In this document: piece after piece, positions 59,629 to 64,000 of the stretch
How the letters are laid out: every line of letters starts with the position of its first letter
Position numbering within the stretch: the first letter of the stretch is position 1
Source: Phlyctochytrium arcticum
Taxonomy: Eukaryota; Chytridiomycota; Chytridiomycetes; Chytridiales; Chytridiaceae
Reading direction: 5' to 3'
Assembly: GCA_025602905.1 (NCBI GenBank)
Contig: JAHLKI010000007.1
Span: 124,001-188,000, forward strand
DNA: 64,000 bases
Translations under genes and position numbers: made by a program
Notes under the pieces: generated by a model
What the model saw: the letters and a program-made list of their open reading frames with translations, nothing else
Told to the model about the DNA's origin: nothing
The model's database searches: none

Positions 59629-59978
59629 GGCTAATTGTCAAAGGGAATCGAGAAAGGGGGAGTGTCGAACTTTGTCTGCAGCGTCGTTTTTTTCCATCGG
59701 GCTGCCACTGCACGTGACTGGCACCGAAAACATCTAAATGAGGTGGCACAGCCTAGAAACGCGAAACGCGCTTTTGGCATTTCCGACGCGGGTTCCTTCA
59801 GCACCCAAAGTTACGTTTAACTTACTTTCTCAAATGAGCACTTCGCCGCGCGCTTACGGGATCAAAACAATCCACGACTGCTGTCTTGCCTGAGGAGACC
59901 GCCGCGTCTCTTCCCTGCGATCTTCTTGACATCAAAAGTGTGAAGTAGCCTAATCGACTGCTTGCCCGAAACGTCGCG
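59629..59978. promoter_or_regulatory. Divergent promoter region between RPL8 and CYFIP
   Basis: The two starts face outward; the region should hold both promoters. A pyrimidine-rich tract lies near the RPL8 side, as is common for ribosomal protein genes. Confidence 0.45.
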
Positions 59979-62900
59979 ATGACCCAAGTTGCAACTCCAG
60001 ACCCAGACTCTTACCTCTCCAGGCTCAACGCGCTACCTTTCCGAGATGAGACGCCTTTGGTCACTGCCTCTCCCATAGCTATCAGCATCGGAGGATGCAT
60101 CCATGACTTGAACCTGGCAGACTCTTCTCTCTATGCCCCGGACATGACGGTGGAGAAGAGTCTGCAGCAAAGCATCGGCTTTTCCATCAAGGAGTCCATT
60201 TACCTTGGAAAGATGGTAACACCATTGCTGAAGTGATTGACTTTCACAGCTTCGTTGACTACTTGCTCGTATCAGAATGCTCTACTCGAAGAAGGTCAGC
60301 GTCTGCTATCCAGCCTGTACTACTATCGAAGCTGTAGTAGAGCTATACCCCAGGTACTTGGAGAAGGAGATCTTACCGGCCTGCATATTGCTTACTTTGA
60401 AATGGTGTGGATACTAGGTCCAAAGCAACGAACAAGCAAATCGTCTACAAATATACCAGAAAACTTATGAAGTCTTACAACCGGAAGTGAAAAAGATGCT
60501 CAAGTTTATGAGTTTCCGGGATGTGGCCATCTCTGGGGTCTCGGATGTATTAGCTGAGCTGGTACCTGAAATGAAGGAGCGCGACTTTTTCCTCAGTGTC
60601 GATTTTCTGGACACTTCTGCCAAACTGCTGGACATGTTTGTCATAATGGATGCCATGAAAAACATCAAGGGATCCATGAACAATGATTTCTCGATGTATC
60701 GCAGGTAGCGTTTCAGCTCAAACCTTTAAAGATCTCATTGCGGAAACTGAGAATCTCACAGAGCAAACCGAGACGTCGGGGAAGATGAAACCATCATGCA
60801 ACATAAATTGTACTCGTTCCTCGCTAACTCGGATCAATATTCCTCGGAGCTAAAAAATTCACTACACAAGCTGCCGCCCGGGTTTGAAGAGATATTGGTG
60901 GAGATTGTGGAGCATTGCGCCGATCGCATCGAGAGTGGCATGTACATATTCCCCAAACAGAAGCACACTTACTACCGCGTAAGGGGCAAGTTACACGGCG
61001 GTTCTAGAGTTCAAAAGCTGATGATGCCTCACACAGACTATCGCCTTTGGTCTATACCTGCTGGACAGTGATGGAGAAGATCACGATATTACCAAACGGA
61101 AGAAGTTCAAGTTGGAGAGGCTTGGAAAGATACTCAAGGTAATCAATGCTGTGATCGCTCATTTACTCTTGTGAGGGAGTGCTCATTGGTTCGATAGGGC
61201 TGCCCTGTAGTTCCCCTTTTCGCAGATCAGTACATTCACTTGTCGTCAATTTACGGAAAGGCCCCGCATCTGTCTAGCAACCGTTGGGAAGAAACAGATG
61301 ACGCGGGCAAGGCGAATCTCGCAAAGCATTATACCATCGTGAATCATCTGGACAATGATCGCCGAGAGTACATGGAGTACATCTCTTCCTTCAAACGCGT
61401 CACCAATGCAGTAGGTGTTAGTTGTCCCGCACGCATCCTTCCGTAGTCTTACGTTCATAAAGATCAAAGGAGTAGACAAACCTCATGGGTCGCTCTCGCA
61501 GGAGCTTGCAGCTGGTGTCTACAATATTGTGCTAAGGGGCATTCGCACTCTGGCCATGTGCACAACACGAGTGCTCGAGCAGGTAGGATCTTTTTCCCTT
61601 ATGACTGCGGGTGTTGCTGATACTGATGATATGATAGAGCGCATGGAAGTATGCGAATCCGGTCAATCCTTCATTAAACCCATCTATACCCGCAGACTCC
61701 TTGTCATATGAGCTGGTGAGGAATAAGTCAATGCCTTGCTACTTTGAATGGCGTCTCAACATTCGCTAGGCTGTTCGATTTAACTACAGCAACGAGGAGA
61801 AACGGGCGTTGATTGAGGTATGACCGGCAATGTGGTGCACTTGGTATCCTCTTACTTACTGGTTTGGCAAACAGTACATTGCCATGATCAAAAATCTGTC
61901 GTCTCTTTTGAGTGGATTGGATCGACTATTTTACGCCGCAATCAATCAATACATATATGTGGATATCCAAAGCATGGCCAAGAATCACATTACAGAGTTT
62001 TACACTCACGCCAGCAAAAAGAAACGACCAGTAGCGGGTGTCATGAAACATTTGCGTGACGTTCTCTTCGATGGGCCTCTTCCGGAAGATGATAATTCGC
62101 CAAAGAAAAGTCGACCGGCAACAGCAAGTACCATGTCGGATCCGCAAGGCCGGCCCAACCCAATTACACCGTCATTGGTAATACCCTTGCCTTCAGGCTT
62201 TCACTTAACGCTCCGGCTAAAACTATACTCTAGCTGCAACTGGTCCGCACGATTTTGAACTCCTGTTTCAGCGAAAAGGCCAAGGGCATGAAAGGCGGCT
62301 TGATGCGCGAAAAGGATTTTAAGGAATCGCAGGTGGAAGAGGTCAAGGATTTTTTGACGCGAAGCTCCATGTACCTTTGCATGCTAGACATAGATGGTAT
62401 GGCCACTTTTTTCCAAACACCAAGGTTGCAATGACTAAACATCACTTGCTGATAGGCACGGTGTCTCAGTTGAATGATCTGGCAGACCTATGGTTCAAAG
62501 AATTTTATCTGGAACTGAGCAAGAAAGTTCAGGTAAAAAGACAAAATCTAAGGCTTGCTTCATCATCCTTGTTCGAAACCAACAATTTTCTTTTCGCAAA
62601 CTTAGTTTCCGATTAGCATGTCTCTTCCTTGGATTCTAACCGAGCATATTTTGGAGTCAAACGATACTGAGATGTTACAGTAAGTTTTGATTTGCGCAGT
62701 CAATCTGATTTTTGGGACATGTTGGTTGAAACGGGAGTCAAGATATGTGCTATACCCATTTGAACTGTACAATGACGCCGCATTCCGCACGCTCTACTCG
62801 TTGAAAAGCAAATTTATCTACGATGAAGTCAATGCTGAAGTACGCTTTAATGAGTCCTACACACAGGCTGCTTTTATTCATGCTGTTTTCTACTTTTAGG

Positions 62901-64000
62901 TCAGTTTATGTTTCGACCAGTTGATTTTCAAGCTCAGCCAAAAGATGTTTGTTCACTTCAAGAAAGTTGCCTCTAAGTAAGTCATCTTTCGCTAAAGTAT
63001 GCGGGCTCCTCCGCTTACTGACGAGTCTTGCAGTACAATTTTGGCCGCTGATCTGAAAAATACAACGGAGGAGGCCGCGGGACTTGAGCCGGCTTTGGAC
63101 GCATACGACACGTTTCTTGCGCAACAAAATTATCAAGTAGGAGAACATTGCCAACCCGGGTATAAACGAAAAAATTCATTAAATTTTGGTGCCAGTTGCT
63201 CGGTCGGTCCTTGAACATGAAAGAGTTGATTGGGCAAATGATGAATCAGTATATTCGCAAAAGCATCGATATTGCTATTGGACGCTACGAAGGGAGCGAC
63301 TTGACTTATCTCGCAGTAGGTTCCACACATTTATGCTGGGGCCTTCCATGTACTGAGAATATTTTTCCAGGATCTGGATACACTTTTGCGCAGCGCTCAA
63401 TTAACCCATCAACTCGTTTCTGAACGCGTGACGGTGGACCGGTTTGAAGATATGCTCCAAGAAGTGGACGAATCTGTCTCAATATCGGTTTCCAATGGCC
63501 GGATATTGTCGCATACATTAAACCAATTGGTGAACGATTTCATCCCCAACTTTTGTTTCAATAGTGTGACAAACAGGTTAGTAACAAATAGTACTTTCCA
63601 AAGAAGCGTGCAAGCGGTGCTGACCTACCACGATAGATTCCTCCGCGGACCGATCTCTTTTGTGCAAGAAGCTACGCGCCACAACTTTCCCAAAGCGCCG
63701 TTGCTGTACTTGTACGGCTCAAAGGTAACCGAAAAATTGTCGTACAATCAATGCCACCGGATTCTGATTTTATGATTCTCCAAGGCTCTTTCAGTCGCGT
63801 TTGCTGCACAAAACAGCTTGTATAAAGATTTCATTGGCGAGGCGCACTTTCGTCTGATTCGCAAATGGGTGGGCAAACATGGGATTTCCATCATGATTGC
63901 CGAACTCTCAAAGATTGTGGACATGAATGTAAGAGTTCTCCTTTTCTCTGTAATATGTCGACATCAAGAGCTTAACAAAGGATCCGTAAAGATCAAGCAC
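59979..64000 (+). CDS. CYFIP/Sra-1, SCAR/WAVE regulatory complex subunit (cut by window end)
   Basis: Large Rac-binding subunit of the SCAR/WAVE complex, which activates Arp2/3 for branched actin. Starts at 59979 and continues past the window. Exon 1 ends at 60215; exon 2 reads NALLEEGQRLLSSLYYYRSC then SRAIPQ. Further blocks match animal CYFIP: LDMFVIMDAMKNIKGSMNND, a clear RFNYSNEEKRALIEYIAMIK, GLDRLFYAAINQYIYVDIQ, LVRTILNSCFSEKAKGM, SSMYLCMLDID, VSQLNDLADLWFKEFYLELS, MSLPWILTEHILESNDTEML, FELYNDAAFRTLYSLKSKFI, YDEVNAEV, LGRSLNMKELIGQMMNQYIR, IAIGRYEGSDLTYL and NDFIPNFCFNSVTNR. Many small introns. About three-quarters of the protein is present. Confidence 0.95.

Overview
This window is nuclear DNA of a eukaryote with small, densely packed, intron-rich genes. 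Introns are mostly 45-90 bases with GT...AG ends. The gene content points to a flagellated (zoosporic, chytrid-like) fungus. Ciliary genes are present: a tubulin polyglutamylase subunit, CFAP298 and WDR92. So are the SCAR/WAVE subunit CYFIP and a paxillin with LD motifs. Fungus-typical families (a GH18-like wall protein, fungal-type RRP7, a fungal mitochondrial membrane protein) and TnpB/Fanzor-type relics complete the picture. The species call is inference; I see no rRNA or tRNA gene.

Layout. 0.4-9.5 kb: TTLL1 (+), mitochondrial uL10 (-), a membrane-anchored GH18-like protein lacking its catalytic acid (+), a bacterial-type ATP-dependent DNA ligase with a presequence-like start (+), and a Ca2+/H+ antiporter (-). 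9.7-17.2 kb: a Lines-like helical protein, a LACTB-like serine hydrolase, an unrecognised gene and a Sec22 longin protein with a multi-span tail, all on the minus strand, with a duplicated Sec22 3' end and a strong hairpin. 17.2-19.9 kb: an accessory island with two Fanzor/TnpB-type remnants and a minisatellite. 20-27.6 kb: paxillin, C9orf78/Tls1, RRP7 and asparaginyl-tRNA synthetase, all minus. 27.8-35.4 kb: exocyst SEC8, mitochondrial bS21, mitochondrial SSB and APC10, all plus. A broken inverted copy of the bS21m 5' end sits at the head of the AsnRS gene. 35.5-44.3 kb: ADA3, a universal stress protein, a tiny His/Pro-rich gene, SNU114 and eIF3i. 44.9-49.2 kb: an F-box-like protein with RPEL-like motifs, then CFAP298 and WDR92 head to head. 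49.5-53 kb: a secreted orphan, a fungal mitochondrial membrane protein and a flavin-reductase-like protein. 53.5-64 kb: RPN10, SPTLC1/LCB1, a PARL-type rhomboid, RPL8 and CYFIP, which runs off the right end.

Most genes are housekeeping. Linked themes are dynein-arm assembly and cilium modification (TTLL1, CFAP298, WDR92), actin-based adhesion and crawling (paxillin, CYFIP, possibly the RPEL protein), mitochondrial gene expression and DNA maintenance (uL10m, bS21m, mtSSB, the ligase) and pre-mRNA splicing (SNU114, C9orf78). The most unusual parts are the Fanzor relic island, the bS21m/AsnRS chimeric 5' end, the catalytically altered GH18 membrane protein and the bacterial-type ligase. Exon boundaries quoted for individual genes were derived by hand and checked by reading-frame phase; where a junction did not resolve, I say so.
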